A stretch of 64,000 bases of DNA from Gammaproteobacteria bacterium (GCA_032250735.1 JAVVEP010000004.1:1-64000), one strand, 5' to 3'; shown: positions 16,644 through 25,856, counted from the first letter of the stretch. Program-made: numbers and translations. Notes: generated by a model not told the origin, from the sequence alone.

Positions 16644-16838
16644 CTAGGCCACATCACGATATATGTCCGAAGACGTGATGGAATCCAGGCGATAGATCAT
16701 ATTTACGCCCTGCACACTCTGCCATTGTCTGGCTACCACCTCTGCATCCTCTACGCTTGAAAACGTCCAGAGCACGGTGCCGTTTTCTGCCATCAGGGTC
16801 GCCGTTTTATTGGCCCACTCCTTGATAAAAAATCGCAT
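16644..16838 (-). CDS. Small protein of 64 residues, unknown function
   Basis: A short soluble protein starting MRFFIKEWANKTATLM, with a central GTVLWTFSSVEDAEVVARQW segment that looks like a compact alpha/beta fold. The start at 16838 is chosen because AAGGAGA lies just upstream. The longer frame up to 16973 would read into the decayed dedA remnant. I do not recognise the family. Confidence 0.5.
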   Translation of the reverse strand: MRFFIKEWANKTATLMAENGTVLWTFSSVEDAEVVARQWQSVQGVNMIYRLDSITSSDIYRDVA

Positions 16839-16847
16839 CTGCCTTCT

Positions 16848-17115
16848 CCTTTTTTCCGTTAGCCAGCCTGTACTGGCGTCCATTCTGATCCGGCAGCATG
16901 ACGGTTTGATGGCCATAACATGTCGTTTTTGTGACACGAACCCGCTTAGCGCCGACACCGCTGAAGGTAACAAACCTCACCGCACCTATGGGGCTCGTGC
17001 CGACAAGAATGACAAGGTAACCCTACTTCGCAATCAGGGTTTATTTGGCATCATCCTGCCCTTAATCATCACTGCTATATATCTTAAGCCTAGCGCAAAA
17101 TCAGGCAGGTATTGA
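16848..17115 (-). pseudogene. Decayed, internally deleted copy of the dedA locus
   Basis: Three blocks resemble the intact DedA locus in the same order. 16848-16960 resembles the dedA 3' end and flank near 18383-18460. 16975-17010 resembles 18650-18685 (shared CCTATGGGGCTCGTGCCGA). 17050-17112 resembles the dedA 5' end and upstream near 19010-19105 (TAAGCCTAGCGCAAAATC against TAAGCTTAGTACAAAATC). Most of the coding region is gone. It fills the gap upstream of the FNT gene. Confidence 0.6.
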
Positions 17116-17297
17116 CGAATCAGCAAAATAAATCCGCCGTCGCGACCAGCATGATCTCTGCTTGATCATGTCCTGTTATCAGGGACATTATTGACGCGTG
17201 GCTTAAATCCGATTCCCTGGTCGTGCATTGCAGACTGGGCGCTTTGCAATTATTGTTGTCTATCTATCTGAATCCGAAAACATATGGGCCGAATTTA

Positions 17298-18233
17298 ATG
17301 AACGACAAAAAAGACAGCCAACCAGCCAGTGATGTCGCGGCCAATCACCATCCTGGCAATCATGATCCGGAATCAATCACCACCGAGCGCAGCCTTGAAA
17401 GGGAAAGCGAGGACCAGCATTATATCCCAGTCATCGTCAAGCGCACCGACCAGTCCATCCGCCACCCGGATGACACGCTGCAACAAAGTATTAATGAAGG
17501 CCTGGAGCAGCTGCATCGACACACGGTATCACTGACGCTGTCATCGGTTGCCGCCGGCATGATTCTGGGATTTACCGCCATGGTTGTGGGTGTTGTCGCT
17601 AGCGGCATGGCGGATGTCGACCAACCCACCCTGGTTCGGTTGGCCACCGCCCTGGTTTATCCGCTGGGCTTTATTATTTGCATCATCAGCGGCACACAAC
17701 TGTTTACCGAACATACCGCCACAGCGGTCTATCCGGTACTCGATCGCAAGGCGCCCTTTCGGTCTTTGTTACGCCTGTGGATCATTGTGCTCATCGGAAA
17801 TCTTATCGGCGCAGCCTTTATTGCCGGCCTGCTCACCTTTGCCGACAATATCATTCAGGCCAAGGCCGGTTACATTATCGTGGCCCATCATCTTGTCAGC
17901 CCCGCCACCCTGGATTTGATCATCAGCGGCACACTGGCAGGCTGGCTGATGGCACTGGGCGGTTGGCTGATAATGTCAACCCAAGCGACGCTCAGCCAGA
18001 TCGTCTGCATCTATATTGTTACGTTTCTTATTGGGATGGGAGGTCTACACCATTCCATCGCCGGCTCGGTTGAGATGTTCACCGCATACTTCATATCTGA
18101 CCAGTTCAGCCTACAACAGACAGCTCGCTTTATCGGTCTTGCGGTCTTGGGCAACCTGATCGGGGGAAGCATATTTGTCGCCATCCTCAACTATGGCCAC
18201 ATTCGTAAAACGCAGGAGCTGGAAGAGCACTAA
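17298..18233 (+). CDS. Formate/nitrite transporter (FNT) family channel
   Basis: A 311-residue inner-membrane pentameric channel subunit of the FNT family (formate, nitrite, hydrosulfide or lactate channels). A hydrophilic N-terminal extension of about 85 residues precedes six membrane segments (from HTVSLTLSSVAAGMILGF onward). The GLHHSIAGS segment near the last third carries the conserved pore histidine region. ATG 17298 is preferred to the GTG at 17223; neither has a strong Shine-Dalgarno. It is closest to YfdC-like members. With nirK about 9 kb away nitrite is an attractive substrate, but the sequence does not decide this. Confidence 0.85.
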   Translation: MNDKKDSQPASDVAANHHPGNHDPESITTERSLERESEDQHYIPVIVKRTDQSIRHPDDTLQQSINEGLEQLHRHTVSLTLSSVAAGMILGFTAMVVGVVASGMADVDQPTLVRLATALVYPLGFIICIISGTQLFTEHTATAVYPVLDRKAPFRSLLRLWIIVLIGNLIGAAFIAGLLTFADNIIQAKAGYIIVAHHLVSPATLDLIISGTLAGWLMALGGWLIMSTQATLSQIVCIYIVTFLIGMGGLHHSIAGSVEMFTAYFISDQFSLQQTARFIGLAVLGNLIGGSIFVAILNYGHIRKTQELEEH

Positions 18234-18455
18234 ACGCATCACTTACTGATCCGTTGTCCGTTGGGCTTTGATCAGCCCACAGTACATCCGCGATTACAAC
18301 TTCTTTCCCGTATTGGACATCAGATCCATGATATATGCGTAGATTTTTGCGCCAACATCCTGTGGCACACTCCTTCACTCTCTTTTCCGTTAACCAACCT
18401 GGACTGGCGACCATTCCGGTCCACCAGCATGACGTTTTTTGTTACACGGCCCCGC

Positions 18456-19010
18456 TTAGCGCTGGCGCCACCCACGATACAGATAGATCAGCCACACCAG
18501 GGTGGCGATCGCGGCAATAGTACCCAGCAGCGCAAGCTCATAGCGCTTGATATCACCGATCACCAACTCGATCGCCTGGCCGAACAGATAGCCGGCGCTG
18601 GCCACGGTCAGCGTCCAGACCAGGGCGCCGGCGAGACTGAACACAATGAATTTCGCCGTGCCTATGGGGCTCGTGCCGATCACAAATGCCGCCACGGTCC
18701 GCAAGCCGTAGAGAAAGCGATAGCCCACAATCACCCATGCGCCGTAGCGCTGTAACAGGCTGAACACCCTGTCCGCGCGGCCCTGCCAGCGCGGGTAGCG
18801 TCTCAGGGCGGATTGCCCGTGGCGCCTGCCCAGGAAGAAATACAACTGATCTCCGGCCACGGTGCCGGTGAAGCCCGCTGCCATCACCCCGGCAAGCTCC
18901 AGGTAACCCAGCTGTGCGGCGACGGCGCCGAGCACTAGCACCGTCTCGCCTTCAAGGAAGGTGCCAATCAGGATGGCGAGGTAGCCGTAGTCTGCGAGCA
19001 GGTTTTCCAT
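18456..19010 (-). CDS. DedA-family membrane protein
   Basis: A 184-residue inner-membrane protein of the DedA/VTT family, linked in other bacteria to undecaprenyl-phosphate and phospholipid flipping. It shows the family features GTFLEGETVLVLGA, the re-entrant loop GYLELAGVMAAGFTG with GDQLYFFLGRRHG, and the conserved GYRFLYGLRTVAAFVIGTS arginine motif. ATGs at 19019, 19016 and 19010 are all possible starts; 19010 (MENLLADYGY) fits other members. A damaged second copy of this locus lies at 16848-17115. Confidence 0.9.
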   Translation of the reverse strand: MENLLADYGYLAILIGTFLEGETVLVLGAVAAQLGYLELAGVMAAGFTGTVAGDQLYFFLGRRHGQSALRRYPRWQGRADRVFSLLQRYGAWVIVGYRFLYGLRTVAAFVIGTSPIGTAKFIVFSLAGALVWTLTVASAGYLFGQAIELVIGDIKRYELALLGTIAAIATLVWLIYLYRGWRQR

Positions 19011-19178
19011 GGGCATCATCCCGCCCTTCTCGGCGATGTCGGAACAATGTCGGAACAATGTCGAACGAGTATTTTAAGCTTAGTACAAAATCTGGCGACC
19101 TGACGGAGTCAGACTATCAAACCGGCATGGTTGCTGGCTTCCCTAACTGCTTGAGACATTGGCCCTGCATGCGCCCAA

Positions 19179-19211
19179 CAAAAAGGCCCGTCTCGTCTGA
19201 GACCGACCTCT
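19179..19211 (-). terminator. Terminator of the two-gene envelope operon
   Basis: On the minus strand AGGTCGGTCTC and GAGACGGGCCT form a stem with few mismatches around a short loop, followed by TTTTTG. It lies about 40 bp past the stop of the gene at 19250. Confidence 0.55.
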
Positions 19212-19249
19212 GTGGTTATTACTGCTGTTACTGCTGTGACGCGCCGCGA

Positions 19250-19648
19250 TCAATCAAGCCTGATGTGCCATTCCCGCTCTTCCTGCACCTGGATCGGCGC
19301 ACGGTAGATCAGCCGCTCGCCCCAATACGCCTCTATGTAATAGGGCGCCTGCAGTGGGGGCACCGCATAGAGGATGTAGCGACCCTGACCATCGCTATAG
19401 GCCGGCGCACTGCGGCCATTGGCGGGATGAAACAACGAGACGACGATACCCGGCACCGGCTGGCCCGCGGCATCGGAGACGACGCCGTGGACACTGACCC
19501 CCTGTGCCCAGGCAGCCTGTGCCAGCAGCAACAGCGCCAGTAACAGCAACAGCAGGTGAAGCCGTGGCTTTATCAAGGTGTGCTTCGTCACGGCGTCATT
19601 CATAACACTGCTCTGCACAGCGGTATTCTTCATAATGGCGTTCTTCAT
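19250..19648 (-). CDS. Exported protein with carboxypeptidase-regulatory-like domain
   Basis: A 132-residue protein. A hydrophobic signal segment (LHLLLLLLALLLLAQAAWA, about residues 30-48) is followed by one Ig-like domain of the carboxypeptidase regulatory type (VVSDAAGQPVPGIVVSLFHPANG, then YSDGQGRYIL). Such domains act as extracellular or periplasmic binding or scaffold modules and are not enzymes by themselves. Its ATG overlaps the stop of the upstream gene (ATGA). The N-terminus is unusually long and repetitive in Met, Asn and Lys, so the true start may be internal. Confidence 0.6.
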   Translation of the reverse strand: MKNAIMKNTAVQSSVMNDAVTKHTLIKPRLHLLLLLLALLLLAQAAWAQGVSVHGVVSDAAGQPVPGIVVSLFHPANGRSAPAYSDGQGRYILYAVPPLQAPYYIEAYWGERLIYRAPIQVQEEREWHIRLD

Positions 19649-20235
19649 AATGGACCTCCGCGACCAAAGCTGCCGCCCGATGCCAGTGGCGGCGCCGCCA
19701 CCCCCGGCGGCAGCTCGGCAATGCGTGCGGCACTGGCCTCCACCCTCGGCGTGGCACGGGTCAGCTTCACACTGCCAAAATCGACACCGTGCCTTAATTC
19801 ATCGCGGGAAAAAGAGATGTAATGGGGTTTGTAACCCGGCGCACTCACCACCACCCAGAGCACATCCAGCTGCGGCCGCACCACCTGATGCACCTGTCCC
19901 TGATGCGCATCGATCGGCCACTGGGATTGCAGCCGAATCGTCACCTGCTCATCCACCCCTTCGGTCTTACCGCGCACCTCGATCGCCGTCGCCGCGACGT
20001 CCTGACCAAAATAGATGGCCAGCACCACAAAACACAGGCCGATGATAAACAATCCCAGCGCCGGGACACGGGTGGTAAACTTGAGTTCCTTCTGAAACAT
20101 CTCGACGGTCAGCGCCGGATCCTGGGCGGCCACCTCAAGCCTGATCGCGCCCTTGTACAACAACACGATGCCACCTAACACCATGATGATCCCGCACAGA
20201 ATCGCGCCGCCAATGGCGTAATCATAGGTACCCAT
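19645..20235 (-). CDS. Membrane protein with two N-terminal membrane segments, unknown function
   Basis: A 196-residue protein that I do not recognise. Two membrane segments (AIGGAILCGIIMVLGGIVLLY near residues 6-28 and LGLFIIGLCFVVLAIYFG near 55-75) are followed by a beta-rich periplasmic domain (PQLDVLWVVVSAPGYKPHYI) ending in a Gly/Pro-rich tail. ATG 20235 has a good Shine-Dalgarno (AAAGGGAG); the frame opens earlier, at 20442, without support. It is coupled to the downstream exported protein, and the two probably form one envelope complex (inference). Confidence 0.6.
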   Translation of the reverse strand: MGTYDYAIGGAILCGIIMVLGGIVLLYKGAIRLEVAAQDPALTVEMFQKELKFTTRVPALGLFIIGLCFVVLAIYFGQDVAATAIEVRGKTEGVDEQVTIRLQSQWPIDAHQGQVHQVVRPQLDVLWVVVSAPGYKPHYISFSRDELRHGVDFGSVKLTRATPRVEASAARIAELPPGVAAPPLASGGSFGRGGPL

Positions 20236-20812
20236 ACACAAGCTCCCTTTGTTGGATGTAAATCCCGTTAATACTGCCATACCAGCCAACCGAACCGATG
20301 GCCGGCAACCGTAGCCTTCTTCATTGTTGCTAAGATTAGCACAGCCGGCATTGGTGGCTAGCGGCCAATGAAATTTCGATATTTCGGCGCCTGTATTTGT
20401 TTTCTGGCGCGCATCTTCTGCAGCACGTTGCACCGTCGTCATTTATTTTCTTGCAGTAGCTTATTGAATTTTTTCACCCCACAGCCAACGGCATCTCGCC
20501 TCCTCGCCACCCTCCTTTGCTGCAATACCGCCTAACTACAATCAACCCTACTACCTGCTACTGCCTTTTATAACGATGCCTATGCTTGTAGGAATTCACT
20601 GACATTCTATTCAACCAGCCCACTCTCTCTCGGCGGCCTTTAGCGGTCCGTCCCCCACCTGCCCCTACCCCGGATCCGCAGGCGCTATGGCCACTTTCTG
20701 GTATGCTTGCCAGGCATTAATCGTCGCAGTGTCCAGGCGGGTGCCCCCGGCCTACCGGGCCCGGCCACGCCGATGACGATCCTGACCCTACAGCCAGACG
20801 AATTCCAAGACT
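20236..20812. other. 577-bp intergenic region, no gene recognised
   Basis: It lies between divergent genes (an unknown membrane protein and ubiD), so it must carry promoters for both. I found no tRNA, repeat, strong hairpin or convincing ORF in it. Confidence 0.5.
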
Positions 20813-22288
20813 ATGAAATATCAAGACCTTCGCGACTTTATTGCCAAACTGGAAAAGCGCGGTTTGCTCAAGCGCATCCGTCAGGAGGTGGATCCCGTGC
20901 TGGAGATGACGGAGATCTGCGACCGGACGCTGCGGGCGGGCGGCCCGGCGCTGCTGTTTGAAAACCCCCGGGGCTCGGATATTCCGGTGCTGGGCAATCT
21001 GTTCGGCACCCCGGAACGGGTGGCGATGGGCATGGGCGAGGAGTCGGTGGCGGCGCTGCGTGAGGTGGGCAAGCTGCTGGCCTTTCTGAAGGAACCGGAG
21101 CCGCCCAAGGGTATGAAGGATGCCTGGGAGAAGATGCCGGTGTTCCGCCAGGTGCTGAACATGGCGCCCCGGGTGGTGAAGAAGGCCCCCTGTCAGGAGG
21201 TAATAGTAGAAGGTGATGCGGTGGATCTGGCCGACCTGCCCATCCAGACCTGCTGGCCGGGGGATGCCGGGCCGCTGATCACCTGGGGTCTGGTTGTGAC
21301 CCGGGGGCCGCACAAGGAGCGGCAGAATCTCGGCATCTACCGCCAGCAGGTGATCGGCCGCAACCAGGTGATCATGCGCTGGCTGGCCCACCGGGGCGGG
21401 GCGCTGGATTTTCGGGACTGGTGCGAGCAGCGCCCCGGCGAGCGCTTCCCCCTCGCGGTGGCCCTGGGCGCCGACCCAGCGACGATTCTGGCGGCGGTGA
21501 CCCCGGTGCCCGACGCCCTCTCCGAATATGGTTTTGCCGGCCTGCTGCGCGGCTCGAAGACCGAGGTGGTGAAGTGCCTGGGCAGCGATCTACAGGTGCC
21601 GGCCTCGGCGGAGTTCGTGCTGGAGGGTTATCTGGAGCAGGGCGTGGTGGCCGAGGAGGGCCCGTTTGGCGACCACACTGGCTATTACAACGAGGTGGAT
21701 AGCTTCCCGGTGTTCACTATCGAGCGCATCACCCACCGCCACAACCCCATCTACCACAGCACCTATACCGGGCGGCCGCCGGACGAGCCGGCCATTCTGG
21801 GCGTGGCGCTGAACGAGGTGTTCGTGCCCATCCTGCAGAAGCAGTTTCCGGAGATTGTGGACTTTTACCTGCCGCCAGAGGGCTGCTCCTACCGCTGGGC
21901 CTGTGTGAGCATGAAGAAACAGTATCCCGGCCATGCCAAGCGGGTGATGCTGGGGGTGTGGTCCTTTTTGCGCCAGTTCATGTACACCAAGTTTGTGGTG
22001 GTCTGCGATGAGGATGTGAATATCCGTAACTGGGAGGACGTGATCTGGGCCATGACCACGCGCATGGACCCGGCCCGGGACACCACCATCATCGAGCACA
22101 CGCCCATCGATTACCTGGATTTCGCCTCACCGGTCAGCGGGCTGGGCTCGAAGATGGGCTTTGACGCCACCAATAAGTGGCCGGGTGAGACTCACCGGGA
22201 GTGGGGGAAACCCATTGAAATGTCTGAAGAAATTAGGCAAAAAGTCGATATGCTGTGGGAATCACTGGAAATCGACGGCCCGGGCTAG
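20813..22288 (+). CDS. ubiD: UbiD-family decarboxylase (4-hydroxy-3-polyprenylbenzoate)
   Basis: A 491-residue prenylated-FMN-dependent decarboxylase that removes the carboxylate from 4-hydroxy-3-polyprenylbenzoate in ubiquinone biosynthesis. Family features include [17 protein letters not shown] at the N-terminus, [24 protein letters not shown], and the metal/prFMN-binding [13 protein letters not shown] segment. The Arg-Glu-Glu type active site region lies around residues 170-285. Length matches UbiD. The cofactor-making enzyme UbiX is not in the window. The next gene, a ParA ATPase, starts 119 bp later and is probably separate. Confidence 0.95.
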   Translation: MKYQDLRDFIAKLEKRGLLKRIRQEVDPVLEMTEICDRTLRAGGPALLFENPRGSDIPVLGNLFGTPERVAMGMGEESVAALREVGKLLAFLKEPEPPKGMKDAWEKMPVFRQVLNMAPRVVKKAPCQEVIVEGDAVDLADLPIQTCWPGDAGPLITWGLVVTRGPHKERQNLGIYRQQVIGRNQVIMRWLAHRGGALDFRDWCEQRPGERFPLAVALGADPATILAAVTPVPDALSEYGFAGLLRGSKTEVVKCLGSDLQVPASAEFVLEGYLEQGVVAEEGPFGDHTGYYNEVDSFPVFTIERITHRHNPIYHSTYTGRPPDEPAILGVALNEVFVPILQKQFPEIVDFYLPPEGCSYRWACVSMKKQYPGHAKRVMLGVWSFLRQFMYTKFVVVCDEDVNIRNWEDVIWAMTTRMDPARDTTIIEHTPIDYLDFASPVSGLGSKMGFDATNKWPGETHREWGKPIEMSEEIRQKVDMLWESLEIDGPG

Positions 22289-22407
22289 GCCTGCAACCTT
22301 AGAACACGGTGCGCAGAAATATCTCCGCCAGGCCCCTATAATGGGCCTTCTGCGACACGCTGATTCGCACGACACATTCAACACGGGGCATTTCAGAAGG
22401 AGCGACC

Positions 22408-23052
22408 ATGCGCACCATTATGCTGTTAAACGCCAAGGGCGGTTGCGGGAAAAGCACCATTGCCAGCAACCTCGCCAGTTATTATGCCTGGGAGGAGGAA
22501 AAGGCGGTCGCCATCGTGGACTTTGATCCACAGCGCTCCAGCCTGGAATGGCTGGCGGCCCGCCCCGCCGATGCCCCCGAGATCATCGGCATCGACGGCA
22601 CCGCGGCCGGCGCCAAGGTGCCGCGCAATATCGATGTGGTGATCTACGACGTACCCGCCGGGCTGCGCGGCACGGAGCTCACCGCCATGGTGCGCAAGGC
22701 CGAGACCCTGATCATTCCGGTGCTGCCCTCGCCCATCGACATCCGCGCCGCGGCGCACTTTATCCACGAGTTGCTGCTGGTGGGCAAGGTTTCCCGCAAG
22801 CAGACCAAACTGGCCGTGGTGGCCAATCGGGTGCGGGAGAACACCCTCGTCTATCACAAGCTGGAAAAATTTCTCAGCAGCCTGAAGATCCCCTTTGTCG
22901 CCACCCTGCGCGATACCCAGCACTATATTCACGCGGAGGAACGCGGCCTGGGCATCTTTGAGATGGCGCCCTCCAGCGTGGCGCAGGATCGTGAGCAGTG
23001 GGAACCCCTGCTGAAATGGCTGCGCAGCAAACGCAGCCTGCCGCAGGCCTGA
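22408..23052 (+). CDS. Orphan ParA-family ATPase
   Basis: A 214-residue MinD/ParA-class P-loop ATPase. The deviant Walker A is AKGGCGKST (residues 9-17), Walker A' is VDFDPQRSSLEWL, and Walker B is VVIYDVPAG. There is no ParB, centromere-like repeat or partition partner nearby, so it is an orphan. Such proteins position chemoreceptors, carboxysomes, storage granules or other cargo by nucleoid-based gradients; the cargo here is unknown. The start has a strong Shine-Dalgarno (AGAAGGAG). The following exported protein is 69 bp away and may be co-transcribed. Confidence 0.88.
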   Translation: MRTIMLLNAKGGCGKSTIASNLASYYAWEEEKAVAIVDFDPQRSSLEWLAARPADAPEIIGIDGTAAGAKVPRNIDVVIYDVPAGLRGTELTAMVRKAETLIIPVLPSPIDIRAAAHFIHELLLVGKVSRKQTKLAVVANRVRENTLVYHKLEKFLSSLKIPFVATLRDTQHYIHAEERGLGIFEMAPSSVAQDREQWEPLLKWLRSKRSLPQA

Positions 23053-23121
23053 GAACCACGCGCCGCTGCTCTGCACTGGCACACTAACAACGTGCCATTC
23101 ACCCTCGGCGACTGAAATCGA

Positions 23122-24036
23122 TTGCGACCCTTCATCACACTGCTGCTTGGTATCTGCTGGCTCGTGCCTGCCGCGCTCCCTGCCGACAACGCCACTACAC
23201 GCCTGGATACGGGAACCCTGGCCGAAAAATACCCGCGCCTGAAATCCGATCTGACCGCCAGTGTGTTTGCATCGCCCATCCTCCTCAACAGCACCACCGG
23301 CAAAGACTTCGCCCACGGCGAGGTGTATGCCGTGCTGGACACCCCCTTTGCGACGCTGAAGCAGACACTCACCACGCCCCGACAGTGGTGCGAGCTCGCC
23401 ATCCTCCACGTCAATATCAAGACCTGCACCCATCAGCAGGAGCAGATCCGGTTTTTTGTGGGCCGCAAACACTACCAACCCCCCGAGCAGGCCCACCCCG
23501 TGCAATACACCTTTGCAACGCTGGCGAGCACCGCCGCGCACCTGCAGCTGCGCCTGAGCGCCGCGGATGGGCCGCTGGGCACCTCTGCTTATCAGATCGG
23601 TTTCGAGGCGGTGCCCATTGATGGGCAGCGCAGCTTCATACACTTTACCTACCGCTATCGCTTCGGCCTGGTGGCCAGGCTCGCTATGCAGACCTATCTC
23701 AGCACCCTGGGGCGCAGCAAGGTGGGATTTACCATTACCGGCACCGATGACAAAGGCGAGCCGATCTATATCCAGGGCCTGCAGGGGGTTATCGAGCGTA
23801 ACGTGATGCGCTACATCTTCGCGATTCAGTCGGTGGTGGAGGCGGCAAAGTCCCCGCAGGAATATCAGCCCACGGCGCAGCTGGTGCGCTGGTATGCGCA
23901 CATCTCCAGATACCCCGCGCAACTGGTGGAACTCAGCCGCGACGAATACCTGCGCAACAAGCAACATGAAATCCACAATCAACTGGCACTGCAGGCCAGC
24001 CTGGAGACCCGCCCCGCGGAAACGACCGACCCATAA
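23122..24036 (+). CDS. Exported periplasmic protein, unknown function
   Basis: A 304-residue protein starting with TTG at 23122. A signal peptide is clear (RPFITLLLGICWLVPAALPADN). The mature part is an alpha/beta domain with TYRYRFGLVARLAMQTYLSTLGRSKVGF, a pattern reminiscent of SRPBCC/START-like folds, but I cannot assign a family. A helical C-terminus follows. It sits behind the orphan ParA gene and ends before a strong hairpin. Function unknown. Confidence 0.6.
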   Translation: MRPFITLLLGICWLVPAALPADNATTRLDTGTLAEKYPRLKSDLTASVFASPILLNSTTGKDFAHGEVYAVLDTPFATLKQTLTTPRQWCELAILHVNIKTCTHQQEQIRFFVGRKHYQPPEQAHPVQYTFATLASTAAHLQLRLSAADGPLGTSAYQIGFEAVPIDGQRSFIHFTYRYRFGLVARLAMQTYLSTLGRSKVGFTITGTDDKGEPIYIQGLQGVIERNVMRYIFAIQSVVEAAKSPQEYQPTAQLVRWYAHISRYPAQLVELSRDEYLRNKQHEIHNQLALQASLETRPAETTDP

Positions 24037-24151
24037 CGGTTTCTCCCCACTGGCCACGGGCATCCCTGGCCAACCGCACTCATGCCCAGGTGTGTACCTT
24101 GCGCCCACACATTCTCAAACTAAATATAGTTATGTTATCGGCCAATAGAAA

Positions 24152-24202
24152 GGCCCCGGCCTCATGAACTGGCTGAAACAGCCAGACCATGACACCGGGG
24201 CC
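24152..24202. terminator. Bidirectional terminator hairpin
   Basis: GGCCCCGG (24152-24159) pairs with CCGGGGCC (24195-24202). An inner TGGCTG/CAGCCA arm extends the structure. It lies between convergent genes ending at 24036 and 24230. Confidence 0.75.
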
Positions 24203-24229
24203 CGGTACTATTGCTTACACCGAAGCTGC

Positions 24230-24967
24230 CTAGGGCAGAATGATGGCGTAGCCATCCTGAATAAAATCAGCGGTGGCGGCATGGGCGGCAGGCACAAAAT
24301 TGATGCCTTCGACCTTGTTGTTCATAGTGATACCCAGAGAGCGTGAGGCCTCCTGACAAAGATAGAAAATGATGCCTGCATCCATCCCTTGCTGGATTTT
24401 GCTGAGGTAAGGATTTACGGGGCTAACCGGCATCGCCTGAACCGTACCGGCGGCAATCGCCGCGGCGTTGGCCGCATTAAAGCGCATCGCGGCGCCGGCA
24501 AACACCGGGTGTGCCTTGGTGGCCAGTATCGCGCCGGTACCACTGAACACCACGCGGATATCGACATCGGTACCAATCTTCATCGCGTGGGTATTTTCGT
24601 ACTGGTTGATCATCTTATCGATATCGGAAAGATAGGTTGCCGCATTGAACCTGGCCGCACCAAAGGCATCCCGGCGGAAGGTATCATCCACGCGCACCAC
24701 CAGCTTTGCCTTTTTACGCTCTTTCAGGCACTGGGTGATGGCCTGCGCACCCGCGCCAAATTCCGCATCAATCACCATGTCGGTCGGCACATCACCCAAC
24801 ATCACCGAACCGTCCAGGGACATCTTCCCCGGATAGGCGGCGTTGACGGGACAGGGTTCGACGTTATCGACGGCAGGGCTGAATGTTTCCGCAACCGCGG
24901 TGGCTGCACCGAACACAAGCCCGGCCAGCAGGACAGACCGGGTGAATTTTTTAAGATTGATTGACAT
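24230..24967 (-). CDS. Exported DsrE-family protein
   Basis: A 245-residue protein with a signal peptide (residues 1-26, ending AVAE) and a C-terminal DsrE-like domain. The family hallmark is IIFYLCQEASRSLGI, whose Cys occupies the persulfide-carrying position in DsrE relatives, followed by GINFVPAAHAATADFIQDGYAII. Periplasmic DsrE-like proteins are common near sulfur and nitrogen respiratory genes, but their role is uncertain. The insert before the DsrE core (residues 40-150) is longer than in the simple family. A strong Shine-Dalgarno precedes ATG 24967. Confidence 0.8.
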   Translation of the reverse strand: MSINLKKFTRSVLLAGLVFGAATAVAETFSPAVDNVEPCPVNAAYPGKMSLDGSVMLGDVPTDMVIDAEFGAGAQAITQCLKERKKAKLVVRVDDTFRRDAFGAARFNAATYLSDIDKMINQYENTHAMKIGTDVDIRVVFSGTGAILATKAHPVFAGAAMRFNAANAAAIAAGTVQAMPVSPVNPYLSKIQQGMDAGIIFYLCQEASRSLGITMNNKVEGINFVPAAHAATADFIQDGYAIILP

Positions 24968-25446
24968 AACTTCCCTCTACGTTTTTTCTATTGGCTTCCA
25001 GCCACAGTCCGCTGCTGTAGTCCGAACTCCATGGGTTGATAAAGATTGGTTTAGCGCACAAAAGCCATGCCAGATAGGGCGGCCTCGGCTCGCAACACTC
25101 AGGCACCTTGCCCAGAGATCCAAACCACCGGACCCTGGTAAGGCCTTGCACAACCAAAACACTGGTTGTGCACATAAACCAGCAGGATACAGTACATATC
25201 AGAAATTAGTCTGTCAATATAATTAAGTCTTATAATGAGTCTAAACCTCCACAACCCCTCCTGCCCGTTAAATCCGCAGCAGTGATCCCACCTGGTCCGC
25301 GGAACCGGCCCGAATCTGGCGATGCAGTCTCCTGGCCGCCATTTATATCGATATCCTCGATATTAACCACCAATAAATGTCGTTTTACATCGATCAAAAA
25401 CGGGCGCTATAGTAGTAGCAACTACTTATATAGAGGAGATCATGCC
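24968..25446. other. 479-bp divergent intergenic region
   Basis: It carries the promoters of the DsrE-like gene (minus) and the DsrC-like gene (plus). On the minus strand a perfect TTGACA -35 occurs at 25212-25217, with a weak TACTGT -10 after 17 bp. Near the plus-strand gene, TTTACATCGATCAA at 25384-25397 keeps only the right half of an FNR-like site. No gene seen. Confidence 0.4.
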
Positions 25447-25779
25447 ATGCAAACCGATATCCAGGCCGCACGTGATAACGAAGGCTATATCGTCAATCCC
25501 GATGACTGGAACGAAAACCTGGCCCGCAAACTGGCCGCCGAGGAGCAGCTGGAACTGACAGACGAGTACTGGCCCATCCTCTGCTTCATGCGCAACTACT
25601 GGCAGGAACACACCGTCGCGCCCGATGTGCGGCATGTGATCAAACACCTGGTTGAGATCCACGGCTTTGACAAAAAGGCCGCCAAGCAACACCTCTTCCA
25701 GCTGTTCCCCTACGGCTATGTCAAACAGTCCTGCAAGATTGCCGGCATGCAGCGGCCGCGCGGCTGGAGCACTGGCTGA
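25447..25779 (+). CDS. DsrC/TusE/RspA-family protein with only the upstream cysteine
   Basis: A 110-residue member of the DsrC superfamily of sulfur-carrier proteins. The fold markers are clear: LARKLAAEEQLELTDEYWPIL, FMRNYW and the C-terminal FPYGYVKQSCKIAGMQRPRGW. DsrC carries two C-terminal cysteines 11 residues apart; TusE keeps only the last, and RspA has neither. Here Cys96 (the upstream one) is present, while the last, position 107, is Trp. That matches none of the three classes, so sulfur transfer by the standard mechanism is doubtful. ATG 25447 follows GAGGAG by a suitable distance. It lies between the DsrE-like and nirK genes. Confidence 0.88.
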   Translation: MQTDIQAARDNEGYIVNPDDWNENLARKLAAEEQLELTDEYWPILCFMRNYWQEHTVAPDVRHVIKHLVEIHGFDKKAAKQHLFQLFPYGYVKQSCKIAGMQRPRGWSTG

Positions 25780-25827
25780 GGCCGTTTGCCGCATCACAGG
25801 ACATATAGCAGGGCCTATAGCAGGTCA

Positions 25828-25856
25828 CAAAAAAGGGGCACCACGATGGATGCCCC
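25828..25856 (-). terminator. Terminator of the ncgABC-nirK operon
   Basis: On the minus strand GGGGCA and TGCCCC (25835-25840 with 25851-25856) form a stem, followed by TTTTTT at 25829-25834. It lies about 35 bp past the nirK stop codon. Confidence 0.7.

Noticed and set aside
22426-24108. 560-residue minus-strand frame across the ParA and periplasmic genes
   Set aside because: It spans two real genes on the other strand and their intergenic gap; composition is that of a shadow frame.
25384-25397. FNR-like site upstream of the DsrC-like gene
   Set aside because: Only the ATCAA half matches; the left half is TTTAC and the distance to the likely -10 is wrong for activation.
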